NCBI GenBank assembly: GCA_013399895.1
Contig: VXBA01003435.1
Coordinates: forward strand, 408,392-472,391
Source: Serilophus lunatus
Lineage: Eukaryota; Chordata; Aves; Passeriformes; Eurylaimidae
DNA: 64,000 nt
Direction: 5' to 3'
This document shows, in pieces, positions 12,498-25,500 of this stretch. Both the position numbers and the translations under genes were made by a program. The notes beneath the pieces are model-generated. The model ran no database searches. It was not told the origin of the DNA and saw only the letters and a program-made list of their open reading frames with translations. Numbering within the stretch: position 1 is the first letter of the stretch; each line of letters opens with the position of its first letter.

Positions 12498-15400
12498 GAT
12501 TTTTAAAGCACTATTTTGACACATCATTGTAAAATCTAGGCCTATGTCGCTCAAAGCTCAAATGAAACAATAATAGGTCTCAGTTAAATCCTGAGTTTTC
12601 TACCTTTGCATTCAGATTACATTTTCATGCTGTGTAAACAGCTCTGCATTTCATGCTGTGCATATATGCTGTCTACTGTGTAAATAATAGAAAATCAGTC
12701 TTCTTTAGAAAATAGGGACTTCAAATGGTAAATGGGGAGCAAGCAGACAAAGCTTAGGAGTCAAGTCAGCACTTCAGTGTGGAAAAAAGGCGACCGAGAT
12801 TGAGATGCAGCAGTGTCTTTTACTGCCCTTGTGACAAGCTGTCCAATTATCACCTGTAGAAAAAAAACTCCTCTGTTTACATAAAGTGGATGGAGGCTTT
12901 AGGTGAATTCTCTCTAGACTGTTTTAAACAAACTCGATCCAAGTCAGAACTCCTCTTCTTCAACAAGAATTCCTATATCTCACCCCACCAAAAGCATGAG
13001 CAGCTCCATCCAGCAGCTACAAGACCTCTTCAAATAACTCCATCCTGGCAGAGAGCCAGTCAGAGAGCTGAGCATGAGATCAGGCAGGAAGACTTTCTCT
13101 GTGGAGGTGTGTCTTGGCATAAGACAATGCAAGGGCTATTTAACCACAACTGGGATGAGATCTCGTTAGAGGAATGCAACAAGATTTATTAAAAATAAAA
13201 AAGATTCAAAACAGCTATATATATTAAAAGGTGTTGGGTTCTTTTCTGTGCATTTAAAGCATGACAAGGTGGGATAGATACATTGCTACAGAAAGAAACA
13301 GAGGTCAGACAGAGAAGGGAGAAGAGAGTGGAAACCAGAAAAGAAAACATGCAAGAGTGAAGAAAGCTCACACAGGGATGCAGCAGTTCAGGGTGGATGG
13401 GGGAGTGAAGGAGCTGAGGCAGAGAAACAGTAAACAGTAAGACGGAAAGAGGAGAAGGTCTGCAGGAAGAGATAGAGGCATAGCGGAGTGAAAAATGAGA
13501 TGAATCACTGTAATTGGAGAGGACAGAACAGAAGCTCAAGGGGAGTTCCAGTAGAGCAACACAGCACCTGCAGTCACAACACACAGCCCTGTTATCCCAT
13601 TATAGGTAGTCTGCTGTGTTACAGCTTTTTTTTCCCCTTTATCGAGTACTAAATATTGGAACAAGCAGGGAAAAACTGTTCCCTCAGTAAACACATAACT
13701 TCTTCATCCAGCCATTGGCACGCTTTGCACCCAGACGTGTTTTTAACTTACTTTCTCTCAAAGCACTTGCAATGAACAATTTATTCCGGTTCTCCATCCC
13801 TGCAGACAGGCAGGGAGCATCACTGTGAGGACAGGACCTCAGTCTCCGTCTTGCTAGAAGGGTCCAGTTTGTGGTTTCCTCAGCAGCTTCTCCCTGAGAA
13901 CTACTGATGGCCATAACTGTCTGCAAGTTGACCTTGGGAGAGAGGCAGCTTTTCTGAGCTCTTAAACTGCAGGTCCTTCCCAGGATTTGCCTAACCACAA
14001 ATTTATAACTGTATTTGTTGCCCTGAGTAAATGGTCACATGCATGCACACTTGTCCAATTCATCTTAATTCATATTTAATATCATACTAGCCTAAAAGAT
14101 GTTCTATTTTTTAATGGATTCAAACTGTTGTTCAATACAAATGTAATAAGTGAATGCTCTTTGCCACTTCCTTGTGCAGGGGATTTCTCCTAGTTCACAC
14201 TCCTGCAGTGTTTTTCACGTAGCACTTTTCAATGGTGTAATCTACTGCCCTAAATGGCTTTCCTGTGAGATCTCACTGATCTCAGAACCATTACAAATCA
14301 CTGTAAATTGTGTGCCATAAAAAGTCTTCGTGATACTACACTTTCTCAAGCACACAAGATTCAAATTGGTTTTAACATTTTAGAGAAATCATGTACCATC
14401 TGGGGCAAGGATGTCTGACTGCTTTGTCTGAGCCTGCTTCCCTCTTATTTATTCTCGGCTTTATGCAACACTTTGCTGGTGTTTTATATACTGGGAAAAC
14501 AATCTTGTTAAAACCCAAAATACTTAGAAGGTATGAAATATCAAGATTAACTTTACAGTGACAATTGTAATCTCTCCCCTTTTGCCCTGTAAGCGCATAT
14601 TTATGAAGTTTACTAAAAATCTTTGCTAATGCACTGATTAACATTAGGTTGCTCAGTGAATCCTCAAGCCCTCTCATTGTGAATGAATAGCTGAACCTAA
14701 TCCTCTGAAAACCAAGTAGTACAAAAGTCAACACTCGTGTCAGGAATCTATAACATTGCCTCTTTACACAATGCATGATGTGTATTCAAGCCTTTACCTC
14801 CGTTCATGCTCAAGACCTCAGACTCTAGGGTAAGTCAAGTACTTTACTAACATAGATTTGTGTTTAGATCAAATATAACACACAAAGCTATCTACTGACT
14901 GTTTGTAGTTAAACCTACTCATGCAAAGCTTATCACTTTCAAGAAACCGTTGCATCTCTTTCTCGCCCTAATGACATTTTTTAAGAAATAGTAGAAGAAA
15001 GGTGGAGGACATCACTGATGCCACATAGATCTTGATATTTTCTGTGGCCAGAAGATATCATATGTTTATTTCAGGACCAAAAATAAAATAAATACCAAAT
15101 GTCAATCAACATCAAAACTGCTTCAGTCTAACCATGACAAGAATTACACTTCTCTATGAAAACCAAAGGATGAAAAAAAACCCCATTGTTAAAAGTAGGA
15201 TTCCTGAAACACTGAAAAATTAATGCTTTAGTGTTCAATTATTAAAATATATATAGCTTTAGCCTGATCATGTATTAGTTGGAAACTCCCCACACGTGCT
15301 GTAAATTCCCTTTTAGGGGTAGAGTTGAAGCAGATATAGACCACCACTGTGAGCTGTTGACATTAGTGTACATTTGTGGATTTGCACAGGTTTTGGAAAA

Positions 15401-16960
15401 CTCACAGTGTTAGGAGTTCATCAGTTCTTGCAGACTCAGCAGAGGTTATTAGTTCTTGAGAAACTTTCCCACATTACCTTCTCAGTATATGTTTTGTCTC
15501 CCTCCAACCTGCGGTGTTTTTCTATCCAGATCTATAGGTATGTTGTACTCATTCACACACTCCCCCAAAAAAATGACCACACAAAAAGATTAATTTATGA
15601 TGTAAAATGGTAGTAGAAAATTTTCAACATTTAAAGAGTCTTTTCTCCCAGATACATTTATAAATATATATGTATATGAAAATATTACATACAGAGAGAC
15701 AAGAAGAGTGTGTATGTGGGTGATGTGTTTATATGTACGATGTGTCTTATTTCAGTTTGAATACACATTTTAAAGTGTCTAACATATTTTGTATGGCTTT
15801 AAAAGTATTTGTTTTGGTATTCTATCCACTCTTCAGCCTCACACCAATGAATAATCAACAAGAGATTAAATTAAAATCCAAACTACGTCTTCTGCATGTG
15901 CTGCAGGAAGTCAATGCCTCGTTCTGCAAGATGTGGATGTGCCCTGTGTATGAACTTGGCACATTCAAAGCCTATGATTTGAATACTGATTTTTTTCCCA
16001 TAGTGGGCTCTATTCAACTCCTACTGTCAGTGGGCACCTTTTCACTTACTTCAGTAGCATTTGCAGCAAATTTTTGATCTCTTCGATTTTAGTATGAATG
16101 TGAAGGAACATAAACTGTAAACCTTTATGTTTGAACAGCTCTTTGATAGGAAGTTTTTTGTGCCCATGGAGTTAATTTATTATTTACAGAATGATTTAAA
16201 TTCAGAGCTACAATAAGTGTTATTTACTGATATATAAACACAGTTTGCTCAAAGGTACAAAAATGTATTCAGCAAAGTGAAAATCTATTCTTTGCAATTT
16301 CTGAAAATAAAAGACTATTTCTTAATGAGTGAAAAAAGCTTTCAAAAAAAAAGACATATATTTATTAATTTCATTATTATGAGACCATTTGGAGATCTGG
16401 AAACAATTTGAAGATTTTTAAAGCTTTTCATTTTTAAAAAAAAGTTGTTATACTAACTCAGTTTTAAGACTGTGTAAAGTCTGAACACATATATCCATTT
16501 ATATCTATTAAAGCTTTAACATATTTTCTACAAGGCAAAACTATTTAAGATGTAAAAAATCTGAAAAACAAAAGGTTCATCTTACTGTAAGATATAAGGA
16601 AATGGATTTAATCACCTGTTCAGTTCCATGCAAGACTCTAACACTGACACACAGAGCAATAGAAATGAAACAATTACATTTTAATGTTTTATTATCAAGT
16701 TTATGTTCAGAGTTTCACATATGTGGCTGCCATTAATGTTAATAGGGGTTGCATAGCCAAAGCCAATTTACTCAAGTTAAGAATATATTCTAGACTTAGA
16801 AGCATATCATAAGACAGAGTATGCACTTTTGTTTAACTAATGAGTTTATAGTTTGCAGCAGAAATTCACTGTGTCTTAGTGTGAGCAAAAAGAGGAAGGA
16901 GGAAGCGTACACAACAGATGCAGGGAATATTGTTGTTCTAAGGAATGAATTTTCATCACT
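12498..16960. other. Unique non-coding DNA with a purine-rich block
   Basis: From about 13255 to 13580 the plus strand is strongly purine-rich (GA-rich). This produces a 131-codon minus-strand frame (13189-13584) full of Ser, Leu, Cys and Pro, best explained by composition. Two other longer frames (14372-14776 minus, 134 codons; 15733-16077 plus, 114 codons) show no domain, no signal for a known family and no supporting splice sites. Confidence 0.55.
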
Positions 16961-17527
16961 ATCTGGGTTTCAGCTGGGGTAGCATTAATTTTCTTCCTAT
17001 TAGCTGGCAGATTGCTGTACTTTGGATTTAGAATGAGAATAATGTTGATAACACAGAATTACAGGATCACAGAATGGTTAAGGTTGGAAGGGACCAACAC
17101 GTTGATGTTGGCATTGTTGCTGAGCAGCAACTACATTAAGTCAAGGAATTTTCAGCTTCTCATACCACCCTTTAGTGAGGAGGCTGAGGGGGCACAAGAA
17201 GCTGGAAGGATGACCCAGAAATGGAAAGGTGGCCCAAACAGGCCAAAAGGATGATCCATATCATATGATATCATGCTCAGTATAGAAATTAGGAGATAAG
17301 CTGGCCACAGGCACCTGGGTGTCAGTCAGTGGGTGGTGAGAAATTGCATTATGCTTCATCTGTTTTGATTATTCTAATCCTTTTATTGTTATTGTTCCTT
17401 CTTTTTCTATACTATTAAACTGACTTTTTCTCAATCCACAAATTTTAGGGTTTTTTCCCAATTCTCTCCCCCATCCTACTGCAGATGTTGGGGAATGAGT
17501 GAGCAGTTATGTAGTGTTTAACTACTC
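16961..17527 (+). mobile_element. Solo LTR of an avian ERVL-type endogenous retrovirus
   Basis: The order of words matches an LTR family I know from many bird genomes. They are a 'gggtttcagctggg' start (about 16964), 'taattttcttcctattagct' (16987-17006), 'agaatgagaataatgttgat' (17030-17049), 'gtcaaggaattttcagcttc' (17140-17159), a '...cacaagaagctgg' block (17192-17204), 'catatgatatcatgctcagt' (17262-17281, replacing a TATA-proximal region), 'gggtggtgagaaattgcatt' (17331-17350), an ATTAAAC polyadenylation-like word near 17415, 'ctctcccccatcctactg' (17463-17480) and a 'gtgtttaac' end (17514-17522). No gag, pol or env lies next to it, so it is a solo LTR formed by LTR-LTR recombination or truncation. 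Both termini are degraded and no target-site duplication could be assigned. The family name is from memory and unchecked. Confidence 0.8.
17055..17095 (-). mobile_element. Short CR1 3'-tail nested in the LTR
   Basis: Inside the LTR, between 'gttgataacac' and 'gttgatgttgg', sit about 40 bp that read on the minus strand like the last bases of CR1 (the 'ggtcccttccaacc' word followed by an ATTCTGTGATCCTG-like tail). The insert is flanked by AACAC at 17050-17054 and again at 17096-17100, consistent with a 5-bp target duplication. CR1 does not always leave one, so this may be coincidence. Removing it restores the continuity expected of the LTR family. A severely 5'-truncated CR1 insertion is the simplest reading. 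An LTR subfamily that already carried the fragment is the alternative. Confidence 0.7.
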
Positions 17528-18917
17528 CACACCTCATCTACAAAAATGTACTTGATAGGAAACAGGGCTCTGAAGCTGATGAGTCAGACAAAGCTTAACA
17601 AAACTAAGTCTGAGACTGATGTGTCCAGGAAAAAGTTATGTAAGCTCTTCCACCTGTTTGAGGTAGGGACAGAAATAATAATTCCTCCAACAGAATCAAT
17701 CTTTCTGCTTTGTTTTGTTTTGATTTTCTCTTTTGTACTCTAAAAGATCACCTTGCTGTGGATGTCTAATATGCAGAAAGAGTTAAATCGGCTTTGGACA
17801 GCAATACGAGATCCCACCTCCTTCTTCTTTCTTGAGTTGCTAAGGCTGAGGGGACACAGACTTCCATTAGAACCCAACAGTTCAGTGTGAACCCAGACTG
17901 CAGCAGCTGTGACTGAAAGCGAACTGGCCTGGACCAGGCAGAGCTAGGTGCATTGAAAGGGATGACTGGGTGGTGAGAAGATCCCCAGCTGATCTTCCTC
18001 AGCACTTTTTCAGAGCCGGTGTAACGGGACGAATGGATGTGAGACATGATGCCTCTTGAAAATTATCACCATGCACAGAAACTTGAGGTACTAGTTTTGG
18101 GTGGTGCAGGAAGGGAGAGCCAAAGCACATGGGGCTCTTAACCACTCAGCAAAGGCTACGTGGCAGTATAGAAAGAGAAATGTTGTCAGGTCTTCCTCAG
18201 GTGATGGAGTTGGTACTGCAGATGTTATGGATCTCTGTTGCAAACAACTTAATCTACTTTGAGGGGATGATACCAAAATAGGGTCTTGTATTTTCTCTGC
18301 ATTACATTTTGGAATGAAGTTTCATTTGTAAGAAGTACTTCCTATCACAGGGGGGGAAAGTGCTCTTTGTACCAAACAACTATTTCTGTATCCTTCTGTC
18401 CAAACTTTTAGAAATTTACTTAAAGTTTCGTCTTACTATAACAACCTTCAAATATGTCTATGTATGGATGTGGTTTTTACATTTTTAATGCTTCAAACTC
18501 TAAAATATTCCAAAGCAGACAGAACATAAAGTGTATGATAGGATGTTTCTGAGTTGATAATCTAACTAATCCAATTTAATCGACCAATAATATTTCCATA
18601 GCATTAAACAATTAACACTGTAGTGCCAGCACCCCTTTTTCTTAAAGAAAATAGAAAATGGAATACAATGTTCCATTAACCTCTCTTGGATATATTACAC
18701 TATGAAACCAACAGAAAAATCAGTGAACTGTCTTGTAAATTCAGCAAGAGCTTCTTATAGCATCAATCACGCTTTCATTCATAAATCTCTTTACTGCATC
18801 CTATAGCTGGTTGAAAGTATTCACATGAATTTTAATACTAAGCATTAACCTTCTAGGTTCACTGTAGAAGATGATAGATTATAAATAGGCTATAGAAGAT
18901 TAAATGCAATCTCATCT
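17528..18917. other. Non-coding DNA 3' of the solo LTR
   Basis: No internal retroviral domain is readable here, which supports the solo state of the LTR. Around 17800-18290 the composition is more balanced and two minus-strand frames of 93 and 61 codons occur (17766-18047, 18091-18276). Neither resembles a known protein. Confidence 0.5.
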
Positions 18918-18976
18918 TAAAAAACCAACCAACCAAACAAACAAAAACACACAAAAACAAACAAACAAACAAAAAC
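18918..18976. repeat. (AAAC)n-like simple repeat
   Basis: An A-rich start, then CCAA and AAAC units with interruptions. Confidence 0.9.
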
Positions 18977-21342
18977 TCAGAAAGCTTAACAGCTTTTCTG
19001 ACTAATTAAAAAAAACAAAATTCTGATAAGGTGACAGAACTTCCCAAAGCTTTTCCTTGTTTCCTTCTTTTCTCCCCACTGGCACACAAAAGTCTTATAA
19101 TTTTTTTTCCCCAAAAGTTCTTTCCAAATTTGTAAAGAAATCCTCTTTATTTGTAGCAGTGATAAACGGTTGCAATCTCAAACACTGAAAAATGGTTGAC
19201 TACATTTGAAACATTAACCTAGTGGCAATCACCAAACATTATAGCTGAACAAGGACTCTCCATCAATTGTCTCCCTAGAAAAGCCTTCCAAAAGTTGTGT
19301 TTTAAACATAAATAGCATTTTAATTGTATCAGACATCTTTCAGTTTTCAAACTGAAGGACAATAGTGGTAACTATAAGATGTATAACCTTACACTGATGA
19401 ACAAACAAGCTGTGCTCTAACTCTACAGCTTTCACCTGGGTGTTTATATAAAATATCATTGCAGGAATTATACAACAGAAAAAGTCTCCCTGCTGTCTGC
19501 ATCCTCATCCACGCTTCACACCAGCCTACATTTCACCAGTTAATGGTATAATTTCTTATGGTTGCAGATTATCCTGGCAGGATACAGAGCATCTCATCAG
19601 TGTTCCATTAAATTACACTGTTACTTGCTTTGGTATCCTCTGCAGGTGAATATCTGAGATAAGTCACATTCCTATGTGCCAACAATAGAAAGAATCCATG
19701 TTCCTCTTTGCTGGCAGTCCAACAATGAGTATCTTCTTATTTTGTGCTTTCACTCAACACCTCCTGAGAGAAATGCACCAACAGTAGGTGTACTTACCGA
19801 TATCTAACATGTATTTTAACAAAATGTTTACATTTCATTAAGTCTACTTGTAAGAAGAACTGAGCTGTACCTCTATTAGTGGAAATGGAAATGTTTTGCA
19901 GCACTATTCTGACAGAACTCATGGCAAGTACTGTACAATCCAGCCTCACAACTTCTCAGGAAATTTGAGTTGTTTTCTGCCCACTCACTTGCTTTGGCAC
20001 ACAGCCCAAATGATCTGTCCACAAGTTCCCCAGAAAATGGAGACCACACAGCTTTCTTTAATGGCCCAGAAGGGCTTCTCAAAGCCAGCTGGAGAAATTA
20101 TTCCACTGCTAGGGCTTCATTGCTTTTTAGAAAATACTGCCAAATTTAGGCCTATATGGTAATTAAAGAAGTTGTCCATAACTAATAATTTTAGGTCTTG
20201 CCATTACAGCTGTAACACAGCAGCACTTGTTTGGTTGGTTTTTTTTTTGTTTCACCAAAGTAATTTCCAGAGCAGAACTTCCACTGGTTTTGAAGGTAGA
20301 TAACCAAGTGCAAAAAATAGGAAGACACTGAGTGGAGTATTCCTCACTTCAGTATGGATAAAGGCGAACATGCAGATATGTTCATTTTTTTTAATTGCTG
20401 AGAAGTAAACCTTCAGAAGTATAACTTGCATCTTAGAACATAATCACTCACTCTTCCCTCCCTGTTTTAATGTCAGCATAAAGAAAATTGTGCAATAACA
20501 CCGTAGGTGTTAAATATAATAATATTCTGCACTAGAAAAACTTTTGACTAGTAACTAAATTAAGAAGAAACTGATGGAAAAGATATAACTGCTCTGAATG
20601 ATGATAAAGAATGCTAGTTCTTTCCTCCCATTTAGTTTAAGTAAATGAATGGCTGGGATCTGACTCAATTATTCTATTTCATTGGAACATGTCTAGATAT
20701 GAACAGATGCCAAAACACCCTGAGACATTCATTTTTAATGCTCAACTTCTCTGTCGAGTAATTTGTTTTATACAATACAAAGATCAGTAATTATTAGACC
20801 TCAGTGAGAAGCTCTCTACTTTTGTTTGAAATTCCCTTTGTGCCCATTTAGACCAGTACTGGTCTATCTAAGCCTGAAAACTTGCCTTTTTTTTGTGGAA
20901 TTCATTAACACCCCCAACTATACTGATTTTCAATTTACTTGTGCAAATAGGAGCCTTTCCATCAAATTAAATTCTCCAAAATATCTCAATCTGTCTGAGC
21001 TGCATCTTGGCATCCCATCATCTGTGTGATGAAGAAACCAGACTGCTAGTATCCTAATATGAAAACAGAAACTCTACTAGTTTATAGCACTCCATTTTCC
21101 TTTGTGTTTCCTTATGTGGCCTCAAAGATTGTTCAAGGTCCATCTACTTCAAAAATACACAAGGAAATATCCGGTTTCCTTACTGATATTTACATTGCTA
21201 CAAGATGATCTGAAAGAAAACATGTTCATAACCTATAATTATATTGTGAAAAGCTTCAAGTACCTACAGATTTATTTTTTTAAAACATGTATCATCTCAA
21301 AATTCCTTTAAGAAAATCTACTGGCTCTATATTCATATTTAC
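18977..21342. other. Unique AT-rich non-coding DNA
   Basis: No recognisable gene, RNA or repeat family. Overlapping frames on opposite strands near 19876-20162 are short and unsupported. Confidence 0.55.
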
Positions 21343-22540
21343 GACCAGGTGACCCGCCTGGTGGATGTGGGTAAGGCTGTGGATGTTGTCTGTTTGGATT
21401 TCAGCAAGGCCTTTGATACCATCTCTTACAACATACTCCTGAAAAAGCTGGCAGCTTGTGGCTTGGATAGGAGGACTCTTTGCTGGGTTAGGAACTGGCT
21501 GGACGGTCGGGCCCAGAGAGTGATGGTGAGCGGTGCTGCCTCCAGCTGGCGGTCAGTCACCAGTGGTGTTCCTCAGGGGTCTGTGCTAGGACCAGTGTTA
21601 TTCAGTATTTTTATTGATGACATGGATGTGGGTATTGAGTCCTTCATCAGTAAATTTGCAGATGACACTAAGCTGGGAGCTTGTGTCGATCTATTGGAAG
21701 GAAGGAAGGCTCTTCAGAGAGACCTGGATCGGTTGGAGAGCTGGGCAGTATCCAATAGGATGAAATTCAATAAGTCTAAGTGCCGAGTCCTGCATTTTGG
21801 CTGCAAAAACCCCCTGCAACGTTATAAGCTGGGGGCAGAGTGGCTGGACAGTGCCCAGGTGGAAAGGGACCTGGGGGTACTGACTGACAGCCAGCTCAAC
21901 ATGAGCCAGCAGTGTGCCCTGGTGGCCAAGAAGGCCAACGGCATCCTGGCCTGCATTAGGAACGGTGTGGCCAGCAGGAGCAGGGAGGTTATTCTGCCTC
22001 TGTACTCGGCACTGGTGAGACCGCACCTGGAGTACTGTGTCCAGTTCTGGGCCCCTCAGTTTAGGAAGGACGTGGAGATGATTGAGCGTGTCCAGAGGAG
22101 AGCAATAAGGCTGGTGGGGGGCATGGAGCACAAGCCCTGTGAGGAACGATTGAGAGAGTGAGAGTTGTTTAGCCTGGAGAAAAGGAGGCTCAGAGATGAC
22201 CTTATCACTATCTAAAACTTCCTGAAAGGAGGTTGTAGTCAGGTGGCGGTTGGTCTCTTCCACCAGGCAGCAACTGACAGAACGAGAGGACACAGTCTCA
22301 AGCTGCATCAAGGAAGGTATAGGTTAGATATCAGAAAGAAGTTTTTTACAGAAAGAGTAATAAAGTATTGGAATAGACTGCCCAGGGAGGTGGTGGAGTC
22401 ACCATCCCTGGATGTGTTTAAAAAAAGGCTGGATGTGGCACTTGGTGACATGGTCTTGTCTAGTCGAGATGTTAAGGCAAGGGTTGGACTAGATGATCTT
22501 GGAGGTCTCTTCCAACCGAGTGATTCTGTGATTCTGTGAT
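21343..22540 (+). mobile_element. CR1 LINE, 5'-truncated, best preserved copy in the window
   Basis: The element starts abruptly inside the reverse-transcriptase domain of ORF2 (just before a 'DVGKAVDVVCLDFSKAFD' reading) and runs to a standard CR1 3' end. The last bases contain a 'ggtctcttccaacc' word and two ATTCTGTG units (about 22523-22538). 5' truncation with an intact 3' end is typical of target-primed insertion. Compared with the other CR1 pieces here it has few stops and no obvious frameshift, so it is probably the youngest. The 5' boundary may be off by a few bases. Confidence 0.95.
21349..22539 (+). pseudogene. CR1 ORF2 C-terminal half: reverse transcriptase remnant
   Basis: One frame runs through the whole stretch, broken only by a TGA at 22159-22161 and a TAA at 22213-22215. 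The first 270 codons carry the non-LTR reverse-transcriptase blocks. L-D-F-S-K-A-F-D comes near residue 22, G-V-P-Q-G-S-V-L-G-P-V-L-F near residue 80, and the active-site box F-A-D-D at residues 103-106 (21655-21666), followed by T-K-L-G. The CR1 C-terminal tail then reads clearly (an LYSALVRPHLEYC-type block, later FFTERV and LPREVVESPSLDVFK). The N-terminal endonuclease and the first reverse-transcriptase blocks are missing because of the 5' truncation, so it cannot encode an active enzyme. The TAA replaces the TAC of a usual 'LYN' motif. An antisense 206-codon frame over 21691-22311 is a shadow. Confidence 0.9.
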
Positions 22541-25500
22541 GACTTTAGCTGGCACTAGATTTACTCCACTATTGTAATCTACAAGTAGCAGCTATACACA
22601 TTATATGTATGTGGGAATTTACAAGTGACCTCTCATGTATCACATGTTTACCATTTTACATGCTAGTATTTATTATACTGAATGTACATTGACTTGGCTG
22701 CAAGATAAGATTTTAGTACAACTAATGCACTTCAGGAAAACAGTGAAAGAGCAAATGAGCAGACGTGAAGAGTACAGGAATCCTGCTGATTGATTCCACC
22801 TTCCTGAACATTGCAGCATGACTAAACACTGAATGACTTTCTGTCTCTTGACCTTTGTTAACATTTCCAGACTGTATAGACCCTTAGCTGGGTTCCCCCT
22901 GGCTGGTATTTGGGGCCAGCCTGGCTGTCACAGCAGAGCTGTGGAAATGAGAGCACAGACTGCCTAGAGACTCTAGGTACTTTCCAAAAAGGACTGCAGG
23001 CTTTATTAGCTTTTAATTTCACACAGTCTCATAAACCTTCTTTCAAAAGGAAAATCTCTGTTTGTGGTGCTAAATTGTGTTTTAAAAACACATAGAAAAT
23101 TATTAGCAAGGTTCATAGGTAGTAAGACTGATTAGATGGTCACAGTTACCAACCAATAAAACATTGGTGTGAACTCATCACCTTTTCTTCCATATTTTGT
23201 GTTGTGATTTGGTCTACCAACAAATCAAACATCTTGCTACTCCAGGAATTGTTTTATTGTTGTCTATGCCCATAACTTTATAGCTTTTGTCTATGACAAA
23301 TGTATGATAAGCTTTTTTTTATGTCTGGTTAATAACTGCATTTGACCTAGTTATCACCTGTAGAACTGAGCAGGCAGTTGCAATAGTGTGCCAAAAAAAT
23401 ATTGAAGTCCCATTATGAATCAATTGCTGTATTACAGAATGAGCCTCATGTGTATACTTTAGTGAAGAATTCGTGGAAGCAGAAAACTACTTGCTCTCCC
23501 CCAGGGCAGTGAGGCTCTGGTGCCTCATTCAGTATTGCTTATCACTCAAGCCATAGAATGATGAAAGAGTAAACAACATTGAATTGGCTACAGAAGGAAT
23601 AAGCACATCAGAACTATTTCATCTACTCTGTACTGAGATGTTTAGCAAAGCTCTTTCTCAGTCTTTCTACTCAGAAAAGAAACCACTGCAAAAAAATAAT
23701 ACCAGAGACCCAAACTATTCTTTGTTTTCTGTTTGCAAGTAAAAATGAGCCCAACAGGCTAAAACAAATAGTTTTTCAGGGGAAAAAAATGTAAATATGC
23801 TGGTAATTAGGAAGGGTATCGCTCTACTTTATGTTCCTGGGAGAAGATGCATTTTTAACTGCGTTCCAGCAGACTCTGGAGAATGAGCTGACTCTGGTGG
23901 GATGGATATGCAAATTCTCAGAAGGCATATATGTAGAATACTTCCTAAAGACAGGCAGGTCTATCCAAGTACTGGTTTTGACTCAGCTGATAATCATGAC
24001 TGAAACAAAGAACTATGAATCATAGACAATAAATGCCCTTTAATGTGACCCTGGAGTGTTCATTCTCAGTGTGAGACAATAATCAACATTGCAGACAAGG
24101 ATTTCACAATACTAGCTTGATGACATTCAACATCTTATCTCAGAGTTGCTTATGTTTTTCCCTAACTTGAACTTCAGAAAGTAGGAAGCAAGTAGGTGTA
24201 TTAATTATCCCAGGAAAATAAAGTTACATAAGGGGAAAGGGACACCTTTCAGAATACCTTCTTCTGTACAGATAGGAATAAGCAAGCTTCATGTAGCAGT
24301 CTGCAGAGACATGTTGACACAGACTGAGATGCAGAGAGGGAGTTTGCTCAGCCATCAGAGCACTCCAGAAATATTAACAGAGAGAGCTCAAGGCAGTAAA
24401 AACTAGACATTGTTATCTTAGAGTTTTTGTTCCTTTATACTAGTTATTTTGTTATTTCTGGTGTGATTTTATGGACCATGTTAATGACTGTGCTTGAAGT
24501 CTATCAATGGCTCATTCTCGTTAGTGTTTCTTATGTTAGCCCACTATAATGTCATGCGTGATGACATTATTGTTTAATAAGCCACAAAGTGTAAATACCT
24601 TGCCTGCTGTGGAAAGATGGAAAACAATTCTGCACCAATTTTATCTAGCTATCAAAAGTTTAGGCAGTAACCTGTCTGATCTCCTTTTATAGGGCATTAT
24701 CATTAAGCAGGGCTAATGAATAAATAGATGGAATAGAATATCAAAAATATTTATGCAAAATTAGAACACAGTCAGAAAACTTAAAAAGAAGTAAACTAGT
24801 TTATCCAACAGCAGAATATCTTCAATATTTCCAGAATATCTTTCAATATTTCTTTATGTAGATTCTTTAATTTTAACATATGAAGAGCAGATAGAACAAC
24901 AAATTTGTGACTATTCAAACCTATGAAAATGATCAAGGCAACTAGAAAGGAAAAAAAGAGGGGCTTTCTAGTATAATGGCTCTGCTATTTATGCCTGTTT
25001 CTGTACAGTACACTTTCTTATCACTTTTTTAAAAATTCTATTTGGATGTAAATAGAATTAAAAATCCACCTTGGAAATCCACCTTGCAGCAGCCAGTCAG
25101 AAGCATTAGACAATATTTTATATCTGATAGCCTGTAAATTGGTAATACATTAATATATACATACTTTAGATACAATACATGTAATGCACATGTACACACT
25201 TTAAATCTCCTGTCAGAAGAATATGATGCAAAACCACAGGTTTGTGACATTGTGCTTTTGATTCCTGTTTCTGGGAATGTAATAATTTTACAATTGAATT
25301 CTCCTAAGAGTGAGAATTTCTGTGAACAGTGAAATATGGCCCTTAAAGTAATCACTAGTACTTAATAGTTTATTCACTTTATAATTATGGTAGATAGCCA
25401 TATAAGGTACAAAGTATGTAATAGCTCTGTCTACTTATACAATGATGCAATTTCAGTATGAAAATTGTGTCCATTTTTAAAGGCTTCTTTTTATGCTAGA

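Noticed and set aside
13189..13584. 131-codon minus-strand open frame
   Set aside because: It lies opposite a purine-rich block, so stops are depleted. The product is a low-complexity Ser/Leu/Cys/Pro mixture with no domain.
14372..14776. 134-codon minus-strand open frame
   Set aside because: No recognisable domain or splice context. A length like this is expected a few times by chance in six frames of 64 kb.
21691..22311. 206-codon minus-strand open frame
   Set aside because: It is the antisense shadow of the CR1 reverse-transcriptase frame.
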